From Nitratireductor alexandrii (lineage in GTDB: Bacteria; Pseudomonadota; Alphaproteobacteria; Rhizobiales; Rhizobiaceae): a DNA stretch of 64,000 bases. Below are positions 54,949 through 63,540 of the stretch, in pieces. The notes beneath the pieces are model-generated. The model made no database searches and was not told where the DNA came from. It saw only the letters and a list, made by a program, of their open reading frames with translations. Made by a program: the position numbers and the translations under genes. The DNA lies in contig NZ_RBVY01000004.1 in the NCBI RefSeq assembly GCF_004000215.1, positions 456,351 through 520,350 of the forward strand. The letters run 5' to 3'. Position 1 is the first letter of the stretch, and each line of letters opens with the position of its first letter.

Positions 54949-54980
54949 AAATCGGCCCGGTCGCGAGACCGGGCCGATTT
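54949..54980 (+). terminator. Terminator after nrdJ
   Basis: AAATCGGCCCGGTC (54949–54962) and GACCGGGCCGATTT (54967–54980) form a perfect 14-bp stem with a GCGA loop. The stem ends in three T residues. Confidence 0.75.
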
Positions 54981-55228
54981 GATTCGGAAGCCGAGGCTGT
55001 CAGATCGCGCCAGCGCGTGCGTCGCTGGCGATTTGCCGCACTCCCTTCCACCTTCGTCGTCCCTGGGCGGAGCCGCCGCGAAGCGGCGTCGCAGAGACCC
55101 TGCAAGCGATGCCTGAACGCAGCCGTCTCGCGGGACGGCGCAGGAACGGAAAGGTTGCCGCCTTCCTTCCTTAACCCGCCGGTAGCACACCGCATCCCAA
55201 ACTCCGCCCAAAAGCGGAGTGCGAACGG
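54981..55228. other. Intergenic stretch between nrdJ terminator and nuclease gene
   Basis: With the terminator this forms a 313-base gene-free stretch. I see no ORF, tRNA or repeat with support here. The right end must contain the promoter of the thermonuclease gene, but no convincing -35/-10 pair stands out. Confidence 0.45.
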
Positions 55229-55828
55229 ATGGCGCAGATTGTTCCCTGGCGGAAAAAAACGCGCAGAGCGCGGCATCGCCCGTCACGGCCGAGCCGCCGG
55301 CGCGGCGGCATCAGGCGCATGCTCGGCCACTTCAACGGCCTTGTCGCACTCGCGGCAATCGTTGCGTTTGGCGTCAGCGCAAGCGGCGCCCTGCCCGCGT
55401 TACACAAAGTCACCCGCGACCCGCTCGACAGCCTGGTCGCGCTGTGGCAGCCGCCGGAAGAAAGGGCGACCGCCATCCGCCGCCATTTCCCGATCTGCGG
55501 CTCCGGTGCACGGGTCGACTGCATCGTCGACGGCGACACCTTCTGGATCGCCGGCGAAAAAGTGCGCATCGCCGATATCGACACGCCGGAGATCGGCGAG
55601 CCGGCCTGCCGGCGCGAAGGCATACTCAGCGAACAGGCCAAACGGCGTCTGCATCAATTGATGAATGCCGGGCCGGTGGAATTGCGCCGCGCCGGCGGCC
55701 GAAATCGCGACCGCTACGGCCGGCTCCTACGTACCGTCTACCGTGACGGCCGCTCGCTCGGCGACATTCTGGTCGCCGAAGGCCTTGCCCGGCGCTGGAA
55801 TGGCCGGCAGCCGGGGTGGTGCGCCTAA
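55229..55828 (+). CDS. Thermonuclease (SNase-like) family protein
   Basis: A 199-residue nuclease. A strongly basic N-terminus (RKKTRRARHRPSRPSRRRGG) precedes a membrane helix (GHFNGLVALAAIVAFGVSA), so the enzyme is probably membrane-anchored with a periplasmic domain. The SNase fold shows VDGDTFWIAGEKVRIADIDTPEI (the calcium Asp pair) and RNRDRYGRLLRTVYRDGRSLGDILVAEGLA, including the catalytic Arg. Two Cys flank the domain. The start could lie further downstream (for example the ATG at MLGHFN). Confidence 0.87.
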   Translation: MAQIVPWRKKTRRARHRPSRPSRRRGGIRRMLGHFNGLVALAAIVAFGVSASGALPALHKVTRDPLDSLVALWQPPEERATAIRRHFPICGSGARVDCIVDGDTFWIAGEKVRIADIDTPEIGEPACRREGILSEQAKRRLHQLMNAGPVELRRAGGRNRDRYGRLLRTVYRDGRSLGDILVAEGLARRWNGRQPGWCA

Positions 55829-56016
55829 TCGGGCGTGGCCGGTCGGGTAAAGACCGTCGGAGCAAGCCCTGAAATGGCATGCCTGAGGGAGCGGCGGTTG
55901 AAGCGCGGGTGTCCCTGGTCGCCTTCAACCGTCCCGTCGCGACACGGGACCGGCGACGGGCGGCAACGCTGTCCCATCGGCGCGCCCCGCGAGCGAAGCC
56001 CGCGCAGCCGGCCGGG

Positions 56017-56358
56017 TCAAAGCCGTTTTACCTGTTCGATGCACGTCTCGAGATCGGAACGAAGCCGGTCGAGCAACCTCAGCACGTCGGCCCTGGCGTT
56101 GTCCGACACTCTATAAGGTCGCCCTTCCTCGCCAAAACCGTCCGGCGCGGCCTCTTGGGCTCCGAGAATCGCCATCGCCTCCTCGAATCGGCCGGCCGGT
56201 ATCCGGCTTTCCCCGCGTTCATATTTTCCGACCTGCTGTCCGGACAGGCCAAGCTGCCGCGCAAGTTCGGCCTGGGACTGGCCTGCGGCCTTGCGATGGT
56301 GCGCGAGAACCCGTCCCATCTGCTTGTCGCGCTCATCGGGTTTTCTGGACGTGTGCAT
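56017..56358 (-). CDS. XRE-family transcriptional regulator
   Basis: A 113-residue protein with a helix-turn-helix close to the N-terminus: AAGQSQAELARQLGLSGQQVGKYERGESRI matches the Cro/C1-type HTH (about residues 24–54). A C-terminal coiled helix (ADVLRLLDRLRSDLETCIEQVKRL) may dimerise it. The start at ATG 56358 is preferred over in-frame GTG codons upstream. TATAAATTAT lies just upstream on the minus strand. It has no partner gene; targets are unknown. Confidence 0.85.
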   Translation of the reverse strand: MHTSRKPDERDKQMGRVLAHHRKAAGQSQAELARQLGLSGQQVGKYERGESRIPAGRFEEAMAILGAQEAAPDGFGEEGRPYRVSDNARADVLRLLDRLRSDLETCIEQVKRL

Positions 56359-56755
56359 GACAGCATAATTTATAGGTGCACACACCACTATTCACGATCA
56401 GAAATTGCAGACAATACATTTCGGGTTGTATATCCCAAATGCGCAAACTTGAAATTTCATTTTGTTTATTTTCCGAAGGTGACACGGCGCCGGTGCGTCG
56501 AGAACCGGCTCTGGTTGCAGACCGGCCCGCTATGACCGGTCCCCGACTTGCGGCCCGGGCCAAGCGCCCCGGTGAAGCCAAGGAGGACGAGGAGAAGACG
56601 CGACGCAGCGTCCGCCGCCATACCATGTCGGCGCCCGCGCGACGCCGGCTAACGGCGCGCGCATTGCCACGACCGTCATGTGGAGAAGATAGCCGCCCGC
56701 ATGAAAACGGCGCCGGGCGGCGCGATCGAGGCACCCCGGCCCGCCGGCAAAGCGG
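56359..56755. other. 397-base gene-free region between XRE regulator and GST gene
   Basis: No gene, tRNA or transposon is visible. The part next to the XRE gene (56360–56480) is markedly AT-rich and contains the 10-bp palindrome TGAAATTTCA (56450–56459) and TATAAATTAT, a likely promoter/operator area for the regulator. The rest is high-GC and without notable structure. Confidence 0.5.
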
Positions 56756-57628
56756 CTATTCGGCGGCTTGCTTGTCCTGCGTCATCGTGTCGAAATCGGA
56801 CGCGTCGTGCCGCTCGTGCAGCTGTCCGGCCGGGTCGCCGGACGTGCGGTTGACCATGCGCCCGCGCTTGACCGCCTCGCGCGCATGGATCTGGTCGGCC
56901 CAGCGGATGACGTTCTTGTATTCGTGCACCGCCAGAAACTCGCCCGCACCGTAGTTCCAGCCCTTCACCAGCCCGCCATACCAGGGCCAGACCGCCATGT
57001 CGGCAATCGTGTAGGTGTCGCCGGCCAGATAGTCGGCCTCCGCCAGCCGCCGGTCAAGCACGTCGAGCTGGCGCTTGACCTCCATGGCGAAGCGATTGAT
57101 CGGGTACTCCCATTTTTCCGGCGCGTAGGCGAAAAAATGGCCGAAACCGCCGCCGAGATACGGCGCCGAGCCCATCTGCCAGAACAGCCAGTTCAGACAT
57201 TCGGTGCGCGCCGGCTGCGCGCTCGGCAGGAACGCGCCGAACTTTTCGGCTAGGTAAAACAGGATCGAGCCGGATTCGAACACCCGCACCGGCTCCGCGC
57301 CGCTGCGATCCATCAGCGCGGGAATTTTGGAGTTCGGATTGACCTCCACGAAACCCGAGCCGAATTGGTCGCCTTCGCCGATGCGAATCAGCCAGGCGTC
57401 GTATTCCGCGCCGGCGTGGCCGAGCGCCAAAAGTTCCTCGAGCATGATCGTTACTTTCACGCCGTTGGGCGTGGCCAGCGAATAGAGCTGCAGCGGGTGC
57501 TTGCCGACCGGCAAGTCCTTGTCGTGCGTCGCACCGGCGATCGGCCTGTTGATCGAGGCGAACGTGCCGCCGTTTTCCTTGTCCCACGTCCAGACTTTCG
57601 GCGGGGTGTAGGCGGTGGTGTCCGACAT
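56756..57628 (-). CDS. Glutathione S-transferase, YghU/Nu class
   Basis: A 290-residue GST-fold protein of the YghU type (disulfide-bond reductase with bound GSH pair). It begins TPPKVWTWDKENGGTFASINRPIAGATHDKDLP, a Nu-class N-terminal extension. LYSLATPNGVKVTIMLEELL opens the thioredoxin-like domain; NPNSKIPALMD and FESGSILFYLAEKFG form the GSH site. The helical C-domain contains DYLAGDTYTIADMAVWPWYG. ATG 57628 is preceded by AGGAG. It stands alone, with a palindrome about 90 bases upstream. Confidence 0.93.
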   Translation of the reverse strand: MSDTTAYTPPKVWTWDKENGGTFASINRPIAGATHDKDLPVGKHPLQLYSLATPNGVKVTIMLEELLALGHAGAEYDAWLIRIGEGDQFGSGFVEVNPNSKIPALMDRSGAEPVRVFESGSILFYLAEKFGAFLPSAQPARTECLNWLFWQMGSAPYLGGGFGHFFAYAPEKWEYPINRFAMEVKRQLDVLDRRLAEADYLAGDTYTIADMAVWPWYGGLVKGWNYGAGEFLAVHEYKNVIRWADQIHAREAVKRGRMVNRTSGDPAGQLHERHDASDFDTMTQDKQAAE

Positions 57629-57711
57629 GCGTTGGCTCCTGGAATTGGTTGCAAGGTCTGCGGCTGAGATAGGTCGATCGTTCACCGAACGCCATAAACA
57701 ACCGTTGGTCC

Positions 57712-57725
57712 ACACAATATTGTGT
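57712..57725. promoter_or_regulatory. 14-bp perfect palindrome upstream of the GST gene
   Basis: ACACAATATTGTGT is an exact inverted repeat in the 187-base gap upstream of the leftward GST gene, about 85 bases from its start. It stands out against the high-GC background and could be an operator. The binding protein is unknown. Confidence 0.4.
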
Positions 57726-57815
57726 TCGCCTGACGCCGCTTTACCACATGGGGTAGCGTTGCGCGCACGCTCGAATGAAGACCGGCAAAACCCGTGCGGG
57801 ATACGCCGGCCGGGC

Positions 57816-58811
57816 CTATCCGGCCGCGCGCCCCAGCCATTTGCGCCATTCGCCGGCATCGCCGCGAAACACGTTCAGGTCGATGCGGCCGTCGACACCC
57901 TGCGACAGGCCCGAGCCCGAATACTGCCAAAACAGCCATTTGCGGCCCGGATAGACCTTTGAGGGATGGGCCGCTACTGAGCGCAGCCAGAACGGGTGGT
58001 CGGGGAAAGCACCCTTCAAATTGTCGGCGTAAAAATCGGGTGCGGTATAGATCACCGGCCGCTGGCCGTAATGTTTCTCGAGCCGATCGAGAAAGACCCG
58101 CATTTTTTCGAGCACGATTTCTCGGGACGGGCGCTTCTTGCAGGCCGACAGATGGTTCCACTCCACGTCCAGGACCGGCGGCAACGCGCCCTTTTCCTTC
58201 GGCACGTTGCGGATGAACCAATCGGCCTGCGAGGAGGCGGAACGGCACCAATAGAAAAAATGGTATGCCCCGCGCGGGATGCCGGCGGCCTTGGCCGCAC
58301 GCCAATTCTTCTTGAACAGCGGATCGAGATGGTCACCGCCATCCGTGGCCTTGATCCAGGCGAAATTGGCCCCCTGCCCGCGCAGCTTGACCCAGTCGAT
58401 ATCGCCCTGCCAGCGCGATACGTCGACACCGTGCACGGCATGGTCGTCGGGCGTGACCTTGCCGAAATTGATCGGATGGGCGTCGCCGAAACGCTGGCGC
58501 ATCACCTTGCGGCCGGCGGCCGGGGGCGTGGGCCGGCTGGCCGGTTTGGCTGGCGCGATCAGGGCCACCTTCTCGGCCGCCGCCGCGGTGACGATGTCGG
58601 GCTCGGCAAGCGCCGTCACGCCGACATCACCCTGCTCGACGACCAGTCCGTCGCCATCGCCTTCCGGCACGACGGCCGACGGCCTGACGATGGAACTCGT
58701 CGTTTCCGGCGACGGGCCGACGCTGTTCAAGGCGTCGAGGCCGGGACCGGTCGTGCAGGCGGCAAGCGCGAGACAAACGAAAACAAGGGCGGCGATGGCG
58801 GGCGAACGCAT
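57816..58811 (-). CDS. GH25 lysozyme (muramidase) lipoprotein
   Basis: A 331-residue secreted glycoside hydrolase. The lipobox is FVCLALAACTTG, with Cys near residue 19. A Pro/Ala-rich linker leads to the GH25 barrel: HGVDVSRWQGDIDWVKLRGQG (Asp general acid region), FAWIKATDGGDHLDP, GAYHFFYWCR, PPVLDVEWNH with the catalytic acidic pair DxE, and WLFWQYSGSG. It cleaves peptidoglycan between MurNAc and GlcNAc. The start at 58811 uses an AGG upstream and removes an unlikely basic extension. Confidence 0.9.
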   Translation of the reverse strand: MRSPAIAALVFVCLALAACTTGPGLDALNSVGPSPETTSSIVRPSAVVPEGDGDGLVVEQGDVGVTALAEPDIVTAAAAEKVALIAPAKPASRPTPPAAGRKVMRQRFGDAHPINFGKVTPDDHAVHGVDVSRWQGDIDWVKLRGQGANFAWIKATDGGDHLDPLFKKNWRAAKAAGIPRGAYHFFYWCRSASSQADWFIRNVPKEKGALPPVLDVEWNHLSACKKRPSREIVLEKMRVFLDRLEKHYGQRPVIYTAPDFYADNLKGAFPDHPFWLRSVAAHPSKVYPGRKWLFWQYSGSGLSQGVDGRIDLNVFRGDAGEWRKWLGRAAG

Positions 58812-58974
58812 GGAGACCTGTACGCGGGACAAAACAGGGTGACGGCGCATCGCGCGCCGTTTGACCAAACCAGCGTCGATCCTCGTTCAAAAAAACCAAG
58901 AAAGTTTGAATCGAATTTTTACCATGTCCGCGCCTCGACGCGAAGCGGATTGCCGACAAGGCCGCGGCCGCGCC

Positions 58975-59184
58975 TCAGGCGCAAAGCCGCAGCGGGCCCG
59001 CACCCACCGCGCTGACAGCCCCGTCGGCAAAGGTCCGCGCGGTCCGGCCGGACTTGTGGGCGCGCATATGCACCTTGTCGGCCAGGCGCCTGATCTCGCC
59101 GGGCGAGACGCCGTCGCTTCTCATCATCATCAGGATGATCGGATCGTTCAGCAATTCATCGAGTGTAGCTTCGTCCTGCAGCAT
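58975..59184 (-). CDS. Small conserved-looking hypothetical protein
   Basis: A 69-residue soluble protein. MLQDEATLDELLNDPIILMMMRSDGVSPGEIRRLADKV is predicted all-helical, and the pattern DELLNDPIIxxMMRSDGV is familiar from rhizobial small proteins, although I cannot name a family. GGAGACGGAC precedes the ATG at 59184, which decides against a longer in-frame version. The gene is between GH25 and the hydratase genes. Confidence 0.6.
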   Translation of the reverse strand: MLQDEATLDELLNDPIILMMMRSDGVSPGEIRRLADKVHMRAHKSGRTARTFADGAVSAVGAGPLRLCA

Positions 59185-59304
59185 GTCCGTCTCCGAATCT
59201 TCAAGCCCGCGCCCATCGTCTAGGCGGCCAAGGTGACGGCCCAATGTCCGATTGGTGACGAACCGGTGGCCGGGCAAAGACATCGCCGTCACATTGCTTA
59301 ACGC

Positions 59305-60147
59305 TCAGGCGATCGTCACGCCGAGACCGGCGATCGGCAGGCCGAGTACGGAGGTGCTCCAATGCTGGCCGGCGGCGATCGGCACAGCGCGCGTGACCGT
59401 GCCGGTCGCGACCACGTCACCGGCCTCAAGCTTGCGGCCAAACGGCTGCGGGTCAAAACCCTCGACAAAATGCCTGAGCGCCGAGACCGGCCCGCCAAGC
59501 ACGTTTTCGCCCTCGCCACGCTCCACCACCTCGCCGTCGCGCATCAGGGAGAGGGTGAAATCGCGCAGTCCTTGCAGCCATTCGCCGACCGGCCGCGCAC
59601 TGACCGGCAGCATCGGCCCAACAAGGAGACGCCCGTGCAGCGCGCAGGCCGCGACCGTATCGGCCGGGCGAAACCGCCAGCCGGGAAAGACCGACTGCAC
59701 GATCTCGAAACCGTGCCCGACCGCCTCGATGCACGAAAACAGCACTGCCTCATCCATGCCCTTGCGCGGCCCGCTTTTCAGCCGAAAAACGATCTCGGGT
59801 TCGATGCGCGGTTCGGGCATGGTCATCGCCGCGGCCTCGGTTGGCGCCCTCGGCGTCCCGGCCGGACCGAGCGTGCAGTCATAGACCGGGCCCCAGATCG
59901 GGGCGAAGATGCCATATTCGGACCAGATCGTGCGGTTGGTGAAACCGATCTTCCAGCCGGCAATGCGTTCCCCGCGCCTTGCCCGCCGTGCCGCGATCGC
60001 GCCCGAGACGCGATAGGCGTCCTCAAGTTCCAGGTCGGGCCGGGTTTCCGACACCGGCGCGATCTGCCGGCCGGTCTCCAGCGCGACGCAGATCCGCTCG
60101 GCAAGCCCCTCGACCTCCCGCTGCTCCATGCGTGCGGTGCCGTTCAT
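59305..60147 (-). CDS. 2-keto-4-pentenoate hydratase-like protein (FAH superfamily)
   Basis: A 280-residue protein of the MhpD/fumarylacetoacetase-related fold. Helical start, then DAYRVSGAIAARRARRGERIAGWKIGFTN, a typical hydratase block. The metal-site strand PRIEPEIVFRLK contains the ExE pair. GEWLQGLRDFTLSLMRDGEVVERGEGENVLG and LEAGDVVATGTVTRAVPI complete the family pattern. It would hydrate or decarboxylate an oxo-pentenoate-type compound; substrate and pathway are unknown. Start 60147 and 60153 are both possible, with GGGAGG ahead of them. Confidence 0.85.
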   Translation of the reverse strand: MNGTARMEQREVEGLAERICVALETGRQIAPVSETRPDLELEDAYRVSGAIAARRARRGERIAGWKIGFTNRTIWSEYGIFAPIWGPVYDCTLGPAGTPRAPTEAAAMTMPEPRIEPEIVFRLKSGPRKGMDEAVLFSCIEAVGHGFEIVQSVFPGWRFRPADTVAACALHGRLLVGPMLPVSARPVGEWLQGLRDFTLSLMRDGEVVERGEGENVLGGPVSALRHFVEGFDPQPFGRKLEAGDVVATGTVTRAVPIAAGQHWSTSVLGLPIAGLGVTIA

Positions 60148-60207
60148 CGTCATCCCGCCTCCCGGTTTTCGCCCCATCGTGCAGTTGACGGCATCACCGG
60201 CGGTGCG

Positions 60208-60456
60208 TCAGTGCTTGCGCGCCTGGACGAAATAAGCGTCGATCTCGATTTCGCCGAGCCATTTCGCCGCTTCCAACCGGTGCAGCCCCTCGACCAGCAC
60301 GTGGCGCTTGCCGTCGTGGCGGACCTGGATCGGCACTTTCATGCCGTTTTCCAGAATATCCTCGGCAAGATGGCGCACCGTATCGGGATGCAGGGTCTTG
60401 CGCCGCGCGGTCGGCACGTAGATCGACGCGATCGCGACCTTCTCTACCCTCAGCAT
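60208..60456 (-). CDS. ParB/Srx-fold single-domain protein
   Basis: An 82-residue protein that is just the ParB N-terminal (sulfiredoxin-like) domain. IASIYVPTARRKTLHPDTVRHLAEDILENG opens it; MKVPIQVRHDGKRHVLVEGLHRLEAAKWLGEIEIDAYFV holds the GxxRxxA-like nucleotide loop in the form EGLHRLEAA. It lacks the HTH and C-terminal parts of chromosome partition ParB. CTP- or ATP-binding and switch function is possible but unproven. GGGAGGCAGG precedes ATG 60456. It lies between the hydratase and DUF411 genes, divergent from the latter. Confidence 0.8.
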   Translation of the reverse strand: MLRVEKVAIASIYVPTARRKTLHPDTVRHLAEDILENGMKVPIQVRHDGKRHVLVEGLHRLEAAKWLGEIEIDAYFVQARKH

Positions 60457-60678
60457 CCTGCCTCCCGCTGTTTGGCCCAAAATCGGATCATGGGCGGGCC
60501 GGCAGGCAAAGTCCAGTATGGCATTGGACCCACCACGCGCGCGTCAGGCCGCTGGTTTGGCGCCATCCCACACAAGACCGGGGTTGACCTTCCAGCTACC
60601 GGAAGCCTCAGGATTCATGTCATCGTCGCACGCCACCGACCCGGTATGCGCCAACCGCCCCATTCGAGGAGACCGCCT

Positions 60679-61137
60679 TTGCCCCTGCCCCGAACCTTCA
60701 TGTTTGCTTCGACGCTTGTTCTGGCCCTGACGTCGCACGCGGCCGTCGCGGCCGAGCGCGGCACCATCACCGTATGGAAATCCCCTTGGTGCGGCTGTTG
60801 CCAGGCCTGGGCCGACGCGGTCGAAAAAGCCGGCTTTGAAATAAGGATGCACGACGTCGAGGATCTCGATCAGGTCAAGAAACAGGCCGGGGTGCCCGAC
60901 ACGATGCAGGCCTGCCACACCGCCGCCATCGACGGCTATTTTATCGAAGGTCACGTGCCGCTGGAAGCCGTGGACAAACTCCTGACCGAAAAGCCGGAAA
61001 TCGCCGGCATAGCCGTGCCCGGCATGCCCCAGGGCTCGCTCGGCATGGGCGACGATCCCGACGCGAGCTATCTCGCCTATGCGATCGCGCGCGAGGCCGG
61101 CATCGAACCGACGGTCTTTTACCGGGCCGGCCGCTGA
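60679..61137 (+). CDS. DUF411 metal-binding secreted protein
   Basis: A 152-residue protein with a signal peptide (LPRTFMFASTLVLALTSHAAVAAE). The mature domain has the DUF411 hallmark WKSPWCGCCQAWADAV with a C-x-C-C cluster, then MQACHTAAIDGYFIEGHVPLEAVDKLL and the C-terminal AVPGMPQGSLGMGDDP. DUF411 proteins are linked to copper handling. The TTG start at 60679 (with AGGAGA six bases upstream) is preferred over the ATG 21 bases later because it gives a normal signal peptide. Confidence 0.86.
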   Translation: MPLPRTFMFASTLVLALTSHAAVAAERGTITVWKSPWCGCCQAWADAVEKAGFEIRMHDVEDLDQVKKQAGVPDTMQACHTAAIDGYFIEGHVPLEAVDKLLTEKPEIAGIAVPGMPQGSLGMGDDPDASYLAYAIAREAGIEPTVFYRAGR

Positions 61138-61225
61138 CGGCGGCGCCCATATCGCGCAGCGGCGCAACGGTCGAAGGCGAAGGGGCGTCAATGATTTGCG
61201 CGTTTGGGGAGCGGCTCGCCGCCCC

Positions 61226-62752
61226 TCACGAAACGCTGTCATCGGCCGCCGACAAGCCTGCCAGCACGGCGGGGATCGTGCCCGGCAGATCCTCGGCCAC
61301 CAGCCCCGCTCCCAGGCGCAGGCCGGCGTCGCCATGCAGCCACACGGCCGCCGCCGCGGCCTCGAACCCGGGCACGCCCTGGGCAAGCAGGCCCGCAATC
61401 AGGCCGGTCAGCACGTCGCCGGACCCGGCGGTGGCGAGATAGGGACTGGCATGCACGCTGATTGCCGCCCGCCCGCCCCGCGCGGCGATCACGCTGTCGG
61501 CCCCCTTCAGCACCACGGTCGCGCCGGCGCGCGCGGCCGCCCGGCGGGCGCGCTCCACCTTCGAAAGGCCGCCATCCGCGCCGAGATCGGGAAACAGGCG
61601 GGCGAACTCGCCTTCGTGAGGCGTCAGCACCACGGGCCCCGCCTGCCCGCCGCCGTCGGTATGCAAACCGGCAAACAGCGTTTCCGGTTCGTCCTCAAAC
61701 GAGGTCAGCGCATCCGCGTCGAGAACAAGGCCCAGCCCGCTTTCGCGTCGCAGTCCTGCCGCCATGGCCACGAAAACGCGGCATTTTTCGCCGACCCCGA
61801 AGGCTGGCCCGATCGCTAGCGCCGACAATTTGCGTGCGGCGATGAAGGCGGCGACATCGTCGGGATCGTCGGCGCGCCGCAGCATGATCGACGTCAGATG
61901 CGCGGCATTGACCTGCAGGGCCGAGGCCGGCGACAGAAGCGTGACCGCACCGGCGCCCGATCGTGCCGCCGCCATCGCCGCAAGCCTGGCCGCACCGGTT
62001 GCCGACGGGCCACCGGAAAAGACGCCGGCATGGCCGCGCCTGTATTTGTGCCGCTGCGGATCCGGGACCGGCAAGGCGTCCAGCCACAGGCGCGGCGTGT
62101 TTTCGAACAGGTCGACGCCGATCTCGGCCAGCACCCGGCGCGGAATGCCGATATCGACGAGTTCGACGGTACCGCAGAGCCCGCGACCGGGAAAAAGCAG
62201 ATGGCCGGGCTTGCGCCGGAAAAAGGTGACGGTGTGCCGCGCGGCCACCGCCGCACCCAGCACGGCTCCGCTTTGCCCGGATACGCCCGAAGGCAGATCT
62301 ACGGCCACCACCGGCGCCTCCGACTGCCGCACCCTGTCGACCAGCGCGGCAAAAATGCCATCGAGCGGCCGGGCGAGGCCGGCGCCGAACAGCGCGTCCA
62401 CGACGACATCGTCCGACGTGGCGCAAAACGCCTCCAGCGGCCGCACCGTATCGCAAAAATCGGCAAGTGCGCGCGCCGCATCGCCGCCCTCGCGCGGCGG
62501 CGGCCCGAGATAGGCAGAGACCGCCATTCCCGCCGCGCGCAGAAACCGCGCCGCCACCAGCCCGTCGCCGCCATTATTGCCGGGCCCGCACAGAATATGG
62601 GCATGGCGGGCCTGCGGAAAACGCGCCAGCACCGCGGCGGCCACCGCGCGCCCGGCATTGAGCATAAGCCCGTAGCCGTCGAGCGGTCCGCCTTCGATCG
62701 CCAGGCGGTCTGCTTCGGCCATCTGGCCCGGTGTCAGCAATTCGTCGCTCAC
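61226..62752 (-). CDS. nnr: Bifunctional NAD(P)H-hydrate epimerase/dehydratase
   Basis: A 508-residue repair enzyme for hydrated NAD(P)H. The N-terminal YjeF_N epimerase domain has ILCGPGNNGGDGLVAARFLR and VVVDALFGAGLARPLDG. The C-terminal ADP/ATP-dependent dehydratase (carbohydrate-kinase fold) begins HKYRRGHAGVFSGGPSATGAA and includes VLTPHEGEFARLFP and the catalytic ATAGSGDVLTGLIAGLLAQG. The GTG start at 62752 follows GGGAGG; the longer frame is unlikely. It lies divergent to glnB, an arrangement common in rhizobia. Confidence 0.93.
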   Translation of the reverse strand: MSDELLTPGQMAEADRLAIEGGPLDGYGLMLNAGRAVAAAVLARFPQARHAHILCGPGNNGGDGLVAARFLRAAGMAVSAYLGPPPREGGDAARALADFCDTVRPLEAFCATSDDVVVDALFGAGLARPLDGIFAALVDRVRQSEAPVVAVDLPSGVSGQSGAVLGAAVAARHTVTFFRRKPGHLLFPGRGLCGTVELVDIGIPRRVLAEIGVDLFENTPRLWLDALPVPDPQRHKYRRGHAGVFSGGPSATGAARLAAMAAARSGAGAVTLLSPASALQVNAAHLTSIMLRRADDPDDVAAFIAARKLSALAIGPAFGVGEKCRVFVAMAAGLRRESGLGLVLDADALTSFEDEPETLFAGLHTDGGGQAGPVVLTPHEGEFARLFPDLGADGGLSKVERARRAAARAGATVVLKGADSVIAARGGRAAISVHASPYLATAGSGDVLTGLIAGLLAQGVPGFEAAAAAVWLHGDAGLRLGAGLVAEDLPGTIPAVLAGLSAADDSVS

Positions 62753-62978
62753 CGCGCACCTCCCTGTTCGCGGCCACATTATCCGGCGGAGCGTGCCCCC
62801 GCCACGGCATCGTCTGCCGTTTTTTTGTGCCGGTTGCACACGAATTAATCACGCCGCATGATGCCCGCGCACAGCCCGCCGCCCTGTGCCTCGCCAAACC
62901 GGTACCCGAGCCGCGCAAATCCCCGATTTTGGGCGACCGGGACGATGGCGAGGTCTGCCTCTCGGCCATGAACCGAAC

Positions 62979-62994
62979 TGGCACGGTTCATGCT
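62979..62994 (+). promoter_or_regulatory. Sigma-54 promoter for glnB–glnA
   Basis: TGGCACGGTTCATGCT matches the recalled sigma-54 consensus TGGCAC(G)N4TTGCW, with the -24 GG and -12 GC elements at the required spacing and one mismatch (A for the first T). It lies 60 bases upstream of the glnB start, consistent with NtrC-dependent glnBA transcription in rhizobia. A second palindrome, TGTGC-N5-GCACA (62826–62840), lies upstream. Confidence 0.75.
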
Positions 62995-63054
62995 TATGAG
63001 GTCGCAGCGCGGGAAAATCACCCGACATCGATGCCAGCGGAGGCCGAAACCTAG

Positions 63055-63393
<339 letters not shown>

Positions 63394-63540
63394 AGCGGCC
63401 GCACCGGGTTCAGGCCGATTTTTCAGGCAAAGCGGCTTTGACAAGAAATCGGGCGCTGTCTCCGTTTGCGAAAGAACGCCGACCGCTCATCACAAATTGC
63501 CCGCAAGGCATGTCACACGTCAGACAGGGAAAGAGAGACC

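Noticed and set aside
63394-63540. Separate promoter for glnA
   Set aside because: TTGACA at 63438 has no acceptable -10 box at the right distance; co-transcription with glnB is simpler.
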